NCBI RefSeq assembly: GCF_944321625.1
Contig: NZ_CALUMA010000021.1
Coordinates: 1 to 64,000 of the forward strand
DNA from: an uncultured Slackia sp.
GTDB lineage: Bacteria > Actinomycetota > Coriobacteriia > Coriobacteriales > Eggerthellaceae
DNA: 64,000 nt
Reading direction: 5' to 3'
Shown: piece by piece, positions 50,749-61,691 of the stretch
How positions within the stretch are numbered: position 1 is the stretch's first letter
Layout: every line of letters begins with the position of its first letter
Notes under the pieces: generated by a model
What the model was told of the DNA's origin: nothing
The model's database searches: none
Seen by the model: the letters and a program-made list of their open reading frames with translations, nothing else
Program-made: the position numbers and the translations under genes

Positions 50749-53430
50749 ATGGGCAACGTGTTTCGCGTATTCGCGCGCGATGTGAAGCGCGTGGCAAAGG
50801 TGCCGGCGGCGTGGCTCGTGGCGCTGTTCCTCATCGTGCTGCCGTCGCTCTATGCGTGGTTCAATGTGATAGGGTTCTGGAACCCCTACGAGAATACGGG
50901 CAATTTGCGCATCTGCGTGGTGAACGAGGACGTGGGTACGCATGACGAGGTGCTGGGCGACCTTGATTTGGGCTCCCAGATTGTCGATCAGCTCAAAGAC
51001 AACGATCAACTCGGATGGGATTTCGTCGATCGCGACCAAGCTATGCAAGCGGTGGAATCGGGCGATGCGTACGCGGCATTCGTGATACCGCAGAATTTCA
51101 GCTCCGACATGGCTACGATTCTGACGGGCGATTTCACTGCGCCGAAGCTCGAATACTACGTCAATGAGAAAACCGGCCCCGTGGCGCCCAAGATCACCGA
51201 TACGGGCGCAACCACGCTTGACACCACGGTGAACGATACTTTTGTATCCACCGCGAGCGAGGCGGTGGCAAAGGGCATCGACGAATGGCTGGGCGATTCC
51301 AAAACCGACCTGGAAACCGCGCAGGGTGGCGCCATCGACCGCCTTGATGCGGCGAGCGGCGATGTCTCCGACGCGCGTGATGCCCTTGATGAGCTGGCGG
51401 CATCCGCCGAAGAGGCGCAAGGCAAGGCGGATGACGCCAAGCAGACGCTCGCCGACGCAAAAGCGCAGGCCGTACTGCTTTCTTCTGCGTTGGGCGACGT
51501 ATCGGCGCTAACGGGCGAGGCTACGTCGGGAATCGTCAGCTTTTCAACTTCAATGGGCAGCGTGCTTGACCAAGGCTCGCTTCTGTTGTCCCAATCATCG
51601 GCGCAAACGAATGCCGCCATCGGCCAAACGGCGTCGGGCATCGTGGCGGCGCAAGGCGATGTGGATGCCGCGATTTCGCGGGCGAATGCGGTGGTCCAGG
51701 AAAACGCCCAGATGGCGGAGGCGCTTGATGCCATAGTAGCGGGCTTGCCCGAAGGGGAGGGAAAGGATGCGCTTGCTCAGGCGGTAGCTTCTCTGCAGGG
51801 GGCGAACGACCAGGCCCAGCAGACCCTCGACGGGCTTTCTGCGCTGTCTTCCGACATTGCCGGCACGGCAACGTCTGTTTCGGGCGCGTCGGGGTCGGTC
51901 GATTCCGCCGTACAGGGCACCATTGAGAGCGTGGATGGATTCCGAGCATCCCTGACCAACGATACGGTGCCGTCGCTGAGCGCTGGCTTGGGCCAGATAG
52001 GCACCGCCGCCAACGGGCTTTCGTCCACGGTGTCGGGTCAGGTCGTGCTCATCGACCAGACGTCCTCGGCGCTCGACGAGCTCAAATCAACCCTTCAGCT
52101 ATCCGCCGACGCGCTTACCCAGACGGACGATCTGCTGGCGGGCATCCAATCCGATTTTGATACCGCCGCAACCGACATCAAAGCGCTCGGATCGTCGAAC
52201 GCCATCCAGGAGCTTTTCGACGGCGACCTCGATCCGCAGAAGGTGGCCGACTTCATGATGTCACCCACCACTGTGCAGACGGAAAAACTCTATCCGCTGA
52301 ATGCGTACGGCTCGGCCATGGCGCCGCTGTTCATCAACCTGACGCTGTGGATTGGTGCGTTCATGCTGATGGTGATCATGCGCATCGAGGTGGACGGCGA
52401 AGGCGTGCCGGGCATCAAAGCGTGGCAACGCTATCTGGGGCGTTGGCTGTTGCTTGCGTTCATGGTGGCGCTTCAAGCCATCGTGTGCGTGACGGGTTGC
52501 CTCGCGATTGGCGTGCAAACCGCGAGCGTTCCGGCGTTCTATCTGACCGCCATCGGCGCGTCGCTTGCCTATCTGAGCATCCAATATGCGCTTTCCGGCA
52601 CATTGCAGCATGTGGGCATGGGCCTTTGCATCATCCTGGTGTTCATTCAGATCCCTGCGGCTACGGGTCTGTACCCCATCGAGATGACCACGGGATTCTT
52701 CCAGGCGGTGTACCCGGCGTTCCCGTTCACGTACGGCATCAACGCCATGCGTGAGGTCATCGGCGGGTTCTACGACGGGGCATGGCTGCACGACATGGGC
52801 GTGCTGGCGGCGTTCTTCGTCGCGTTCATGGCTATCGGCCTTGCCGCGCGCCCGTATGTAGCCAATCTCAACCGCCTGTTCGCGCGACAGCTCGAGGAAA
52901 GCGACCTGATTAACAGCGAAGCCGTGCAGCTGCCTGAGCGGCGCTATCGCCTTGCACAGCTTATCCGCGTGCTGTCCGACCGCGATGAATATCGCGACGC
53001 CATCAAAGCGCGTGCGACCCGCTTCATGAAGATGTATCCGCGCCTCAAGGCGGGTGCGCTCGTGCTGGGCGTGGCGGTTCCCGTTGCCGCCATGACGGTG
53101 CTCGCGGTCACGCAGGCCGAGAAGGTGGTCATGCTCACGGTGCTGCTGGCGTGGTTCGTGCTGCTGGTGGGCTTCTTGATCGTGGTCGAATACGTGCGCG
53201 ATAGCCTGGTCAGGCAGGCGGCGCTTGATTCGATGACCGACGATGAGGTGCTGTCGCTGTACGTCGATCGCAGCAAGGTGGAGCGCTGGCACGACAGCGA
53301 GGCCAAGGTTGCCCATCACGCTGCGCACGCACCGGGTTCGCCGATGGCGCGTCCTACGGTGAACCCGGTAATTCCCCGCGGCAAGCATGCCGCCGGGCAG
53401 AAGAATCCGCCGAAAGGAGGCGTGCGATGA
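50749..53430 (+). CDS. YhgE/Pip-family membrane protein, first of a pair
   Basis: The 893-residue protein has one N-terminal helix (about 20-42), a long extracytoplasmic part, and six C-terminal helices (about 525-820). The N-terminal RVFARDVKRVAKVPAAWLVALFLIVLPSLYAWFNVIGFWNPYENTGN (in parts) is the YhgE/Pip hallmark. The outer region (about 170-500) is an Ala/Ser/Asp-rich heptad-like coiled coil. The C-terminal part resembles ABC-2 permeases. Family members include phage-infection and type VII secretion accessory proteins (EsaA-like). A 70-residue cytoplasmic tail ends in Pro/Lys. The site is GAAAGGAGG, and its TGA overlaps the next ATG (ATGA). Confidence 0.85.
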   Translation: MGNVFRVFARDVKRVAKVPAAWLVALFLIVLPSLYAWFNVIGFWNPYENTGNLRICVVNEDVGTHDEVLGDLDLGSQIVDQLKDNDQLGWDFVDRDQAMQAVESGDAYAAFVIPQNFSSDMATILTGDFTAPKLEYYVNEKTGPVAPKITDTGATTLDTTVNDTFVSTASEAVAKGIDEWLGDSKTDLETAQGGAIDRLDAASGDVSDARDALDELAASAEEAQGKADDAKQTLADAKAQAVLLSSALGDVSALTGEATSGIVSFSTSMGSVLDQGSLLLSQSSAQTNAAIGQTASGIVAAQGDVDAAISRANAVVQENAQMAEALDAIVAGLPEGEGKDALAQAVASLQGANDQAQQTLDGLSALSSDIAGTATSVSGASGSVDSAVQGTIESVDGFRASLTNDTVPSLSAGLGQIGTAANGLSSTVSGQVVLIDQTSSALDELKSTLQLSADALTQTDDLLAGIQSDFDTAATDIKALGSSNAIQELFDGDLDPQKVADFMMSPTTVQTEKLYPLNAYGSAMAPLFINLTLWIGAFMLMVIMRIEVDGEGVPGIKAWQRYLGRWLLLAFMVALQAIVCVTGCLAIGVQTASVPAFYLTAIGASLAYLSIQYALSGTLQHVGMGLCIILVFIQIPAATGLYPIEMTTGFFQAVYPAFPFTYGINAMREVIGGFYDGAWLHDMGVLAAFFVAFMAIGLAARPYVANLNRLFARQLEESDLINSEAVQLPERRYRLAQLIRVLSDRDEYRDAIKARATRFMKMYPRLKAGALVLGVAVPVAAMTVLAVTQAEKVVMLTVLLAWFVLLVGFLIVVEYVRDSLVRQAALDSMTDDEVLSLYVDRSKVERWHDSEAKVAHHAAHAPGSPMARPTVNPVIPRGKHAAGQKNPPKGGVR

Positions 53431-55610
53431 AAAATATCTGGCGCCTCTTCGTAGGCGATCTCAAACGCATGGGCAGCAACGTGGTCACGGTCATCATCGT
53501 GTTGGGCCTGGTGGCGCTGCCGTCCATATTCTCGTGGTACAACATCATCGCGTGCTGGAATGTGTTCAACAACACGGGCAACCTGACAGTAGCCGTGGCC
53601 AATTCCGACGAAGGTTATCAGAGCGATCTGGTGCCCATCCGCGTGAACATCGGCGACCAGGTGGTGTCGGCTCTGCGTGCGAACGACCAGATGAAATGGG
53701 AGTTCACTGACGAAGAGGACGCGATTGACGGCGCCAAATCGGGTAAATACTACGCGGCGGTGGTCATCCCCAAGAGCTTCAGCCGCGACATGATGACGTT
53801 CTACACCGGCGACGCGCAGCATGCGAGCATCGTGTACTACACCAACGAGAAGAAGAACGCCATCGCGCCCAAGGTGACCGACCAGGGGGCCGACCAGATA
53901 TCTACCCAGGTGAATCGTGTGTTCGCCGAAACGCTTTCCGAGGCAGCGTTGGGAATCTCGTCATCGCTGATGGACTATTTGGATTCTGCCGGCGCAAGCG
54001 GCGCCATCGCGAAGCTGGGTGATCGCGTGGGGTCGGTAGGCGAGCAGATGACGCAGGCGTCGCAGGTTTTGCGCACGTATTCCCAGGTAATGGGCACGGC
54101 GGGTGCACTGGTGGAAGATTCCGGCGACCTGATCGCTCAGGCGCGCGTTTCGGCGGGCGATGTGGCATCGGAAGCCGGAGAGGCCAAAGATGCTGCAGGA
54201 ACGGTGACGGGTGCGCTGGACGATGCCGCCGGCGCTCTTTCGTCGGCAATCGAGCAAAGCTCGGCGGGGTATGGGGCTGTGGCCGATTCCGTTGATGCGG
54301 CGTTCGATTCTGCGGGCGCGCTTGCGTCGGATTCCGCCGATCAGCTGCGCTCCCAGGCATCTGCAATCGACAGCCAGATCGCGAATTATCAAGATCTAGC
54401 GGCGCAGTTGGAGACCATCAAGGCCAACCTGCCCGAAGAGGACCAGGCGGCGGTCGATGCCGTGATTACGCGCCTGAATTCGTCCATCGAGCTTCAGGGA
54501 CAGCTGCGCGATTCGCTGAATTCGGCCGCCGATTCCATCGAGGCGGGCAGCTCGGACACGCAGGCAAAGCGCGATGAGGTCAAGCAGCTGGCGGCGCAGG
54601 CGCAGGAAAGCCTGGCGGGCGCGAAGGCCGATTATGATTCCAACCTCAAGCCTACGCTGCAGCAGCTGGCCAGCGACGTGGGGGATGCGAGCACGTCGCT
54701 GGCGGCAATAGGGTCGCAGCTTGATGCTGCGGCGTCCGACCTGACGGGCGCGACCGATTCCGTGGCGGGCAAGGTGGATGCTGCGCAGCAGGGGCTCGAT
54801 GACGCCGCCGACCAAATGGAAGAATCGGGCGCCAAGCTCACCGAGCTCTCGCAGGATATCTCGAAGGCCTTGGCGTCCAACGACACTGAGGCGCTGCGCA
54901 AGGTGATAGGCAGCGACCCTTCGGCGCTCGCGACGGCGCTTTCGGCTCCGGTGCAGCTCGATCGGCATGCGGTCTACCCGGTGGAGAACTTCGGTTCAGC
55001 CATGGCGCCGCTCTATACCACGCTTGCGCTGTGGATCGGCGCGCTGCTCATCATGGTGGCGCTCAAGGTGAACCCGTCGCAACGCACGCTGGAGGGGCTC
55101 GACAATCCCACGCCGCGCCAGCTGTTCATCGGCCGCTTCGGCGTGGTGGCCGTCATCTCGCTCATGCAGAGCACGTGCGTGTGTCTGGGCAACCTGTTCT
55201 TCCTGCGCGTGCAGGCTAACGAGCCGCTTTTGTACCTGCTCATCTTCTGGGTGGCGGGGCTGGTGTTCGCGTTCATCATCTATACGCTGGTGGCGTCGTT
55301 CGCCAACTTCGGCAAGGCGCTTTCGGTGTTTTTGCTGATCATCCAGGTGTCGGGCGGCGGCGGAAGTTATCCGCTGCAGCTGCTGCCGCAGTTCGTGCAG
55401 GACGTGAGCCCGTATCTGCCCATCACGCACGCGGTGAACGCCATGCGTGCCGCGCAGTTCGGCGTATACCAGGGCGATTTCTGGGTGCAGCTGGGCACGC
55501 TCGCACTGTTCACCCTGCCGTTCATCGTGCTGGGGCTGGTGCTGCGCAACCCGCTTATCAAGCTGGTGGGCAAATTCGTGGAGAAGGTGGAAAGCACCAA
55601 GGTGATGTAG
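53427..55610 (+). CDS. YhgE/Pip-family membrane protein, second of a pair
   Basis: The 727-residue partner has the same plan: WRLFVGDLKRMGSNVVTVIIVLGLVALPSIFSWYNIIACWNVFNNTGN at the start (in parts), an Ala/Asp-rich coiled coil at about 170-500, and a six-helix C-terminal region with YPVENFGSAMAPLYTTLALWIGALL. It lacks the long cytoplasmic tail of the first. The start overlaps the first gene by four bases, with GAAAGGAGG upstream, so the two are translated together and likely form a heteromeric complex. No ESX/type VII ATPase or WXG100 gene lies in the window. Confidence 0.85.
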   Translation: MKNIWRLFVGDLKRMGSNVVTVIIVLGLVALPSIFSWYNIIACWNVFNNTGNLTVAVANSDEGYQSDLVPIRVNIGDQVVSALRANDQMKWEFTDEEDAIDGAKSGKYYAAVVIPKSFSRDMMTFYTGDAQHASIVYYTNEKKNAIAPKVTDQGADQISTQVNRVFAETLSEAALGISSSLMDYLDSAGASGAIAKLGDRVGSVGEQMTQASQVLRTYSQVMGTAGALVEDSGDLIAQARVSAGDVASEAGEAKDAAGTVTGALDDAAGALSSAIEQSSAGYGAVADSVDAAFDSAGALASDSADQLRSQASAIDSQIANYQDLAAQLETIKANLPEEDQAAVDAVITRLNSSIELQGQLRDSLNSAADSIEAGSSDTQAKRDEVKQLAAQAQESLAGAKADYDSNLKPTLQQLASDVGDASTSLAAIGSQLDAAASDLTGATDSVAGKVDAAQQGLDDAADQMEESGAKLTELSQDISKALASNDTEALRKVIGSDPSALATALSAPVQLDRHAVYPVENFGSAMAPLYTTLALWIGALLIMVALKVNPSQRTLEGLDNPTPRQLFIGRFGVVAVISLMQSTCVCLGNLFFLRVQANEPLLYLLIFWVAGLVFAFIIYTLVASFANFGKALSVFLLIIQVSGGGGSYPLQLLPQFVQDVSPYLPITHAVNAMRAAQFGVYQGDFWVQLGTLALFTLPFIVLGLVLRNPLIKLVGKFVEKVESTKVM

Positions 55611-55749
55611 GGAAGCGGGCGGCGTCTCGGCGGCGTATCCTGCACCTTCTCTGTTGTTTTGCGGGAATTTGCATTCATGGTGTTAAAATACCGCGTTACG
55701 TATAACGCCATGTCACGCGTGATTCGCGCGCTAGAAACGAAGGACGCAC

Positions 55750-57135
55750 ATGCCTTACAACGCACCCGAGGGTACCGCCGATATGCTGCCTGCCGCCGCA
55801 CGACTGTGGCGACAGACCACCGACACGGCTGCCAAACTCTTTTCTACGTATGGATACGAGCCCATCGACACGCCTCTTTTCGAGCTGACCGAGGTATTCA
55901 CCCGCGGCATCGGCGAGGCCACCGACGTGGTGGGCAAGGAGATGTTCGTGGTGCGCAGCGGCGAGAACTACAAGCGCGCGCTTGCCGCCGGCGACGATTC
56001 GGGCCTGAAGTCCAAGCAGAAGCTGTCGCTCCGCCCCGAGGGCACGGCGGGCGTGGTGCGCGCTGTGGTACAGCATAACCTGGTGGAGCAGGGTGCTGCC
56101 CCCGCCAAGCTGTTCTATGCCGGACCGATGTTCCGCGCCGAGCGCCCGCAGAAGGGTCGCTTGCGTCAGTTCCATCAGATCGGCGCCGAGTGCCTGGGCT
56201 CCACCGAGCCCACGGCCGATGCCGAGATGATCATCATGCTGATGCGTTTCTTCGAGCGCATGGGCGTGCCGGCGAAATCCATGCAGCTGCTGATTAACTC
56301 CATGGGCGATGAACACTGCCGCCCCGCCTATCGCGAGAGCGTGCGCCAGTACATTCTGAACCACGAGGGTGAGATGTGCGAGGAGTGCCGTCGCCGCGCC
56401 GATACCAATCCGCTGCGTGCGTTCGACTGCAAGAACGAGACGTGCGCGCATGTGATGGCGGGCGCCCCCAAGATTACCGACCATCTGTGCGACGATTGCC
56501 GCGAGCACTATGAGGCCGTGAAGAGCCTGCTGGATGCCGCTGGCATTAAATACATCGAAGACCCCACGTTGGTGCGCGGCCTTGACTACTACACGCGCAC
56601 CGTGTTCGAGGTCCAGGTGACCGAGGGTATGGGTTCGCAGAGCGCCATCGGCGGCGGCGGCCGTTACGACAAGCTGGCCGAGGCTGTGGGCGGCCGTCCT
56701 ACGCCGGGCCTGGGTTTTGCGCTGGGCTTCGAACGCATGGTTCTGGCGCTTGAAGCGGCAGGTGCGCTTTCCGACACGCCCAAGCGTGTGGACGGCTATA
56801 TCGCCTGCGTGGATGACTCCGTACGTCCTACCGCGTTCGACCTGCTGTGCGCGGCGCGCGATGCAGGCCTCACCGTGGAGATGGACCACCAGGGCAAGAG
56901 CCTGAAGAGCCAGTTCAAGATGGCTGACAAGCTGGGCGCGCGCCACGTATTCGTGCTGGGTCCTGACGAGTTGGCCCAAGGCAAGGCGCGCGTGCGCAAC
57001 ATGGCTTCGCACGAGGAGCGCCTGGTGGATATCGCTGCGGCGCGCAAGCTTTTGGCGCACTTCGGCGGACAGCCCATGGGTGCGGCGAGTACGCCCGTAT
57101 CCCTCGACGAGCTGTTCTCATCCGAGAATCTGTAG
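55750..57135 (+). CDS. hisS: Histidyl-tRNA synthetase
   Basis: A 461-residue class II synthetase for tRNA-His. Motif 1 region YEPIDTPLFE, motif 2 FRAERPQKGRLRQFHQIG with its catalytic Arg, the His-specific LVRGLDYYTRTVFEV, and motif 3 LGFALGFERM are present. The anticodon-binding domain is at about 340-440. An internal Cys-rich insert (CEECRRRADTNPLR and CDDCREHYE) is the type seen in many bacteria. GAAGGACGC precedes the ATG. I see no T-box leader. aspS follows after a 245-base gap. Confidence 0.97.
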   Translation: MPYNAPEGTADMLPAAARLWRQTTDTAAKLFSTYGYEPIDTPLFELTEVFTRGIGEATDVVGKEMFVVRSGENYKRALAAGDDSGLKSKQKLSLRPEGTAGVVRAVVQHNLVEQGAAPAKLFYAGPMFRAERPQKGRLRQFHQIGAECLGSTEPTADAEMIIMLMRFFERMGVPAKSMQLLINSMGDEHCRPAYRESVRQYILNHEGEMCEECRRRADTNPLRAFDCKNETCAHVMAGAPKITDHLCDDCREHYEAVKSLLDAAGIKYIEDPTLVRGLDYYTRTVFEVQVTEGMGSQSAIGGGGRYDKLAEAVGGRPTPGLGFALGFERMVLALEAAGALSDTPKRVDGYIACVDDSVRPTAFDLLCAARDAGLTVEMDHQGKSLKSQFKMADKLGARHVFVLGPDELAQGKARVRNMASHEERLVDIAAARKLLAHFGGQPMGAASTPVSLDELFSSENL

Positions 57136-57380
57136 GCGTCGGCGCGAACGTCGCTGAAGGGCCTTGCGGGTTCGGACGCACGTTTCGCTGTCGGCGCCGC
57201 CTCCTGCGCCTTCCGCGCATCGAAGGCGCTGCGGCCGCATTGCGCTGCCGCGTTTGGGCGTGGATGCATGAATGAGCCGCCTGCTTGCTTATAGCGGCCA
57301 CCTGCGTCCGCGTAATTCTCGTTGATATGACGAACCGCCTGATCAGCGGCTTCGTTTAAAGATAAGGAGCATTGGATATC

Positions 57381-59159
<1,779 letters not shown>

Positions 59160-59196
59160 AGCGCGAACGCGGTGCAACAAAATCTGCTTCATAGGC

Positions 59197-59233
59197 AAAG
59201 CGCCCGGAGTCCAGACGGCTCCGGGCGCTTTTG
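59197..59233 (+). terminator. Terminator of aspS
   Basis: AAAGCGCCCGGAG (59197-59209) and CTCCGGGCGCTTT (59219-59231), a perfect 13-bp stem, then TGC. Confidence 0.8.
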
Positions 59234-59256
59234 CGTTGCGGGCTTTTGCTGCGGCT

Positions 59257-59334
59257 TCAGTCTCCTTTGCCTCTGGCGGCGAAGATGACGCAGAACATGA
59301 CGGTTGCCAAAGCTATCCATACGGCTAAATCCAT
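59257..59334 (-). CDS. Tiny 25-residue single-helix membrane protein
   Basis: A minus-strand ATG at 59334 with AAGGAG five bases upstream opens 25 codons ending in TGA. The product starts MDLAVWIALATVMF, continues as one helix, and ends in ARGKGD, so it is a single-pass protein with a basic C-terminal end. An extended -10 (TGATATAGT) lies 44 bases upstream of the start. Too short for normal gene calling; I do not recognise a family (size is KdpF-like, but no kdp genes are nearby). Confidence 0.6.
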   Translation of the reverse strand: MDLAVWIALATVMFCVIFAARGKGD

Positions 59335-59377
59335 GGATACTCCTTAGTGGTCTTGGCTTTTGAGCGTTTCCGACCAC

Positions 59378-59386
59378 ACTATATCA
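59378..59386 (-). promoter_or_regulatory. Extended -10 promoter for the 25-codon gene
   Basis: On the minus strand, TG-A-TATAGT reads from 59386 to 59378, 44 bases before the ATG. No clear -35. Confidence 0.5.
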
Positions 59387-59451
59387 GCCGTCAGCAAAGG
59401 TTTTGTAAAGCCTTAGGTGAGGCGGGGATGCGCGCAACAGGACCTGTTGTC

Positions 59452-59910
59452 CTACGGCATGACCACCATGAGGAGGCCGAGGCCGATGAGCGCTAAGCCG
59501 GGGCCGGGGAGGATGAGCAGCGGCACGCCGATGGCCGCGATACCGAGCCCCGCGATGCGTCGCCCCAGATGAAGCGAGCGCTTGGGCGCTGCCGTAGTGG
59601 CATCAACGGTGGTGAAGGGGCTCTGCGGCGCATAGCCATGGGCATTCGTCCCGGTGCCGGCGCATCTGCATTCGGCACGCTTGGCGTACCAACGTGTATA
59701 TGACTGAGCGGCCCGGGAGGCTTCGCCCGCATCGGTGCGAACGCTTCCGGCGTTGCCGCGAGCGAATCCGCGCTTGAAAGATTCAACGCACTCCGCCGCA
59801 ACATTTCCGCCGGTGGAGGACGCGCCTCCGTCATTGACAAAGTTAACGGGAATGGCGGTTTTGGTGCCGTCGTCGTTGATGACGTATGCTTCTGCGTTGG
59901 TGCTGCTCAT
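59452..59910 (-). CDS. Small membrane protein with PGPG motif, function unknown
   Basis: The 152-residue protein has a hydrophilic Gly/Ala/Thr-rich first part, a basic RSLHLGRR just before a C-terminal hydrophobic segment (about 118-150), and LLILPGPGLALIGLGLL within it. The PGPG-plus-helix segment resembles the putative transmembrane PGPGW family, usually longer and with Trp after the motif. The ATG at 59910 follows GGAAAGGC; the frame extends 17 codons upstream. No known role. Confidence 0.6.
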   Translation of the reverse strand: MSSTNAEAYVINDDGTKTAIPVNFVNDGGASSTGGNVAAECVESFKRGFARGNAGSVRTDAGEASRAAQSYTRWYAKRAECRCAGTGTNAHGYAPQSPFTTVDATTAAPKRSLHLGRRIAGLGIAAIGVPLLILPGPGLALIGLGLLMVVMP

Positions 59911-60317
59911 GATGTGCCTTTCCGCTTGCGCGGGCGGCGTTTCGTGGAAACGCGCTGCCATGGCGCTTTGCTGCGACGGTTTGGGATGAGGCAGGCGGCG
60001 GCGCTCTGCGACGCATGCATTGCGAGGTGCAGATTTGCCTGCCTGCCTTTTCCTGCGCGACTACTATCCCATACGGCGCGGCGCAATAGGCCCGCATCCG
60101 TCAATCGTTGGCAGCCCGTCACGCCGCCGTCAACAAATCGTCAGGTTGCTTAACGGCGGATGCTTGAAACGCGCTGCTCGGTGGCTTTCGCCGCATTGCC
60201 TTGCAGATCCATCCAACAAATCCCGTCTTTTTGACGCTAAAAATCGCTGGAGCGGGGGATTTTCATGTCAAAAAGACGGGATTCCTCTATCAGAATGTCG
60301 GGCGTGTCGGGCGAAGC
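59911..60317. other. Gene-free stretch of about 400 bases
   Basis: No frame with good support on either strand. It contains the foldback at 60219-60283 and otherwise GC-rich sequence with short chance frames. Confidence 0.4.
60219..60283. repeat. 65-bp foldback with perfect 17-bp arms
   Basis: AATCCCGTCTTTTTGAC (60219-60235) and GTCAAAAAGACGGGATT (60267-60283) are exact complements. Inside, AAAATC...GATTTT can pair further, giving one long hairpin. It lies 35 bases from the stop of the zinc-ribbon gene at 60318 and could act as its terminator (a T-run TTTTT lies within the arm), or be an extragenic palindrome. Confidence 0.65.
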
Positions 60318-61544
60318 CTAAAGCTTCTTCCAGGAGATGTCATCCGCGATGGGGTGCTCCTCGTTGAACGTTTGCAGGGCCTCGGTGGCTTCGCTGTAGG
60401 TGACGGTTTCTTCGAGCTCGTGGCCGTCCTTAAGAGTGGTCAACTCGTAGGGGCTGTCCGGATTGCCACGGTCCGCATCGGAAACATAGGTGTAGCCCAC
60501 GCTCGCCTCCTTAATCAGCTTGTCGCCGTTCCAGGAGCAAAGCGTTGAAGCGTTGGTGTCAAACCCGCCCGACCCGCGGTTGATAAGCTGGCCGTCTTCG
60601 GTGATGTAGTAGCCACCTCGCACGATGGACTCTCCAAATCGCTTCATGTAGCCCTCGTCGTTAAAATCGAAGGCGCAGATGATAGGCGTGTCATACGAAG
60701 GGTCGTCGATTGATTGGCGAATGAAAAGCTCGTCGATGGAATCGCCGTCGATATCCTGGTAGGCGTATTCGAGCGCGATCGAGCTGGGGTCGATCCCAAT
60801 GAGAAAGTCGCCTACATATACATTGGGGTATTCCATGTTGTCTATATCGCCGCTCAGCATGAGCATGGCTTCATCGTCTGGGGCGGACTGGACGTCTTTG
60901 ATGTACGTGCGGTAGGAATCCAAGACGTTCTCATATGTCTGCGCGGCTTCCGCTTGGGCAGCGGCCAACGTGTCCTCCTCGGAAGGTGCCTCCTGCTCCT
61001 GGCTGGACGGCTGCTCCTGCTCGAATGCGCCGTTTTCGGGCTGAGCGTCTTGCGTCGGTTGCTCCTGCGCCGGCTGATTGTGCGGCGCAACGAAGGTCGT
61101 GTACACGTAATGCGCAGCAAACGCCGTTCCCGCTGCTAGCGCAAGCGCCAGGGCCACGATGACTACAAGCGGCATGCGGCGCCGGCTGCGTTGCTTGGTT
61201 TGCTCCATCGCGTTTTTGAGGGATGTTCCAAAGGGATGCTGATGGGCTTGATTGCTTTGGTCACCTTGAGGGTCTGCTTGGTTCTGCCAATTCGTTTGGT
61301 CTAGCTGGCTTGTCTGCTCAGGCTGCACCAAGGGGACTGTTTTGCCCGCCTGATTCGATTGGGCCATTGTGGAGGATGCCGTTGACGGGTTGTCGGATGA
61401 GAGCGCCTCGCGATTGTCCAAAGCGGCAGTCTCGTCGGGCGCTTCGGGAAGCGGCTCCTTTGCTTCCCGCACAACGGGCTTGCCGCATTTCGTGCAGAAG
61501 TTGGCATCGTCCGCCAATTTGGTTCCGCAATACATGCAATACAT
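60318..61544 (-). CDS. Zinc-ribbon membrane protein
   Basis: The 408-residue protein starts with a zinc ribbon, YCMYCGTKLADDANFCTKCGKPV (two CxxC pairs), then a Gln/Asn/Ser-rich linker (about 40-120), one helix at about 138-165 (VVIVALALALAAGTAF), a second Gln/Glu/Pro-rich stretch (about 170-210), and a folded outer domain. That domain includes YAYQDIDGDSIDELFIRQS-type sequence, a pattern with Asp-Ile-Asp-Gly-Asp as in calcium-binding or FG-GAP-like loops. Such zinc-ribbon plus outer-domain proteins are common in Firmicutes and Coriobacteria; function unknown. The ATG at 61544 follows GAAAGAGAG. Confidence 0.78.
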   Translation of the reverse strand: MYCMYCGTKLADDANFCTKCGKPVVREAKEPLPEAPDETAALDNREALSSDNPSTASSTMAQSNQAGKTVPLVQPEQTSQLDQTNWQNQADPQGDQSNQAHQHPFGTSLKNAMEQTKQRSRRRMPLVVIVALALALAAGTAFAAHYVYTTFVAPHNQPAQEQPTQDAQPENGAFEQEQPSSQEQEAPSEEDTLAAAQAEAAQTYENVLDSYRTYIKDVQSAPDDEAMLMLSGDIDNMEYPNVYVGDFLIGIDPSSIALEYAYQDIDGDSIDELFIRQSIDDPSYDTPIICAFDFNDEGYMKRFGESIVRGGYYITEDGQLINRGSGGFDTNASTLCSWNGDKLIKEASVGYTYVSDADRGNPDSPYELTTLKDGHELEETVTYSEATEALQTFNEEHPIADDISWKKL

Positions 61545-61691
61545 AGCAATTCTCTCTTTCGGGTTGAAGCTCACGATGTGCGCCACGGCGATGCTGTGAC
61601 GCGTCAGCGGGCGGTTGTGTGCCTGGCGCACGTTGGAGAGTCCAGGCACTACGATTGAGAAGTTTCTCGTGTCTCTGGCTTTTACCCTTCA

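Noticed and set aside
55611-57380. T-box leaders upstream of hisS and aspS
   Set aside because: I could not find the conserved T-box core or a specifier stem in either leader.
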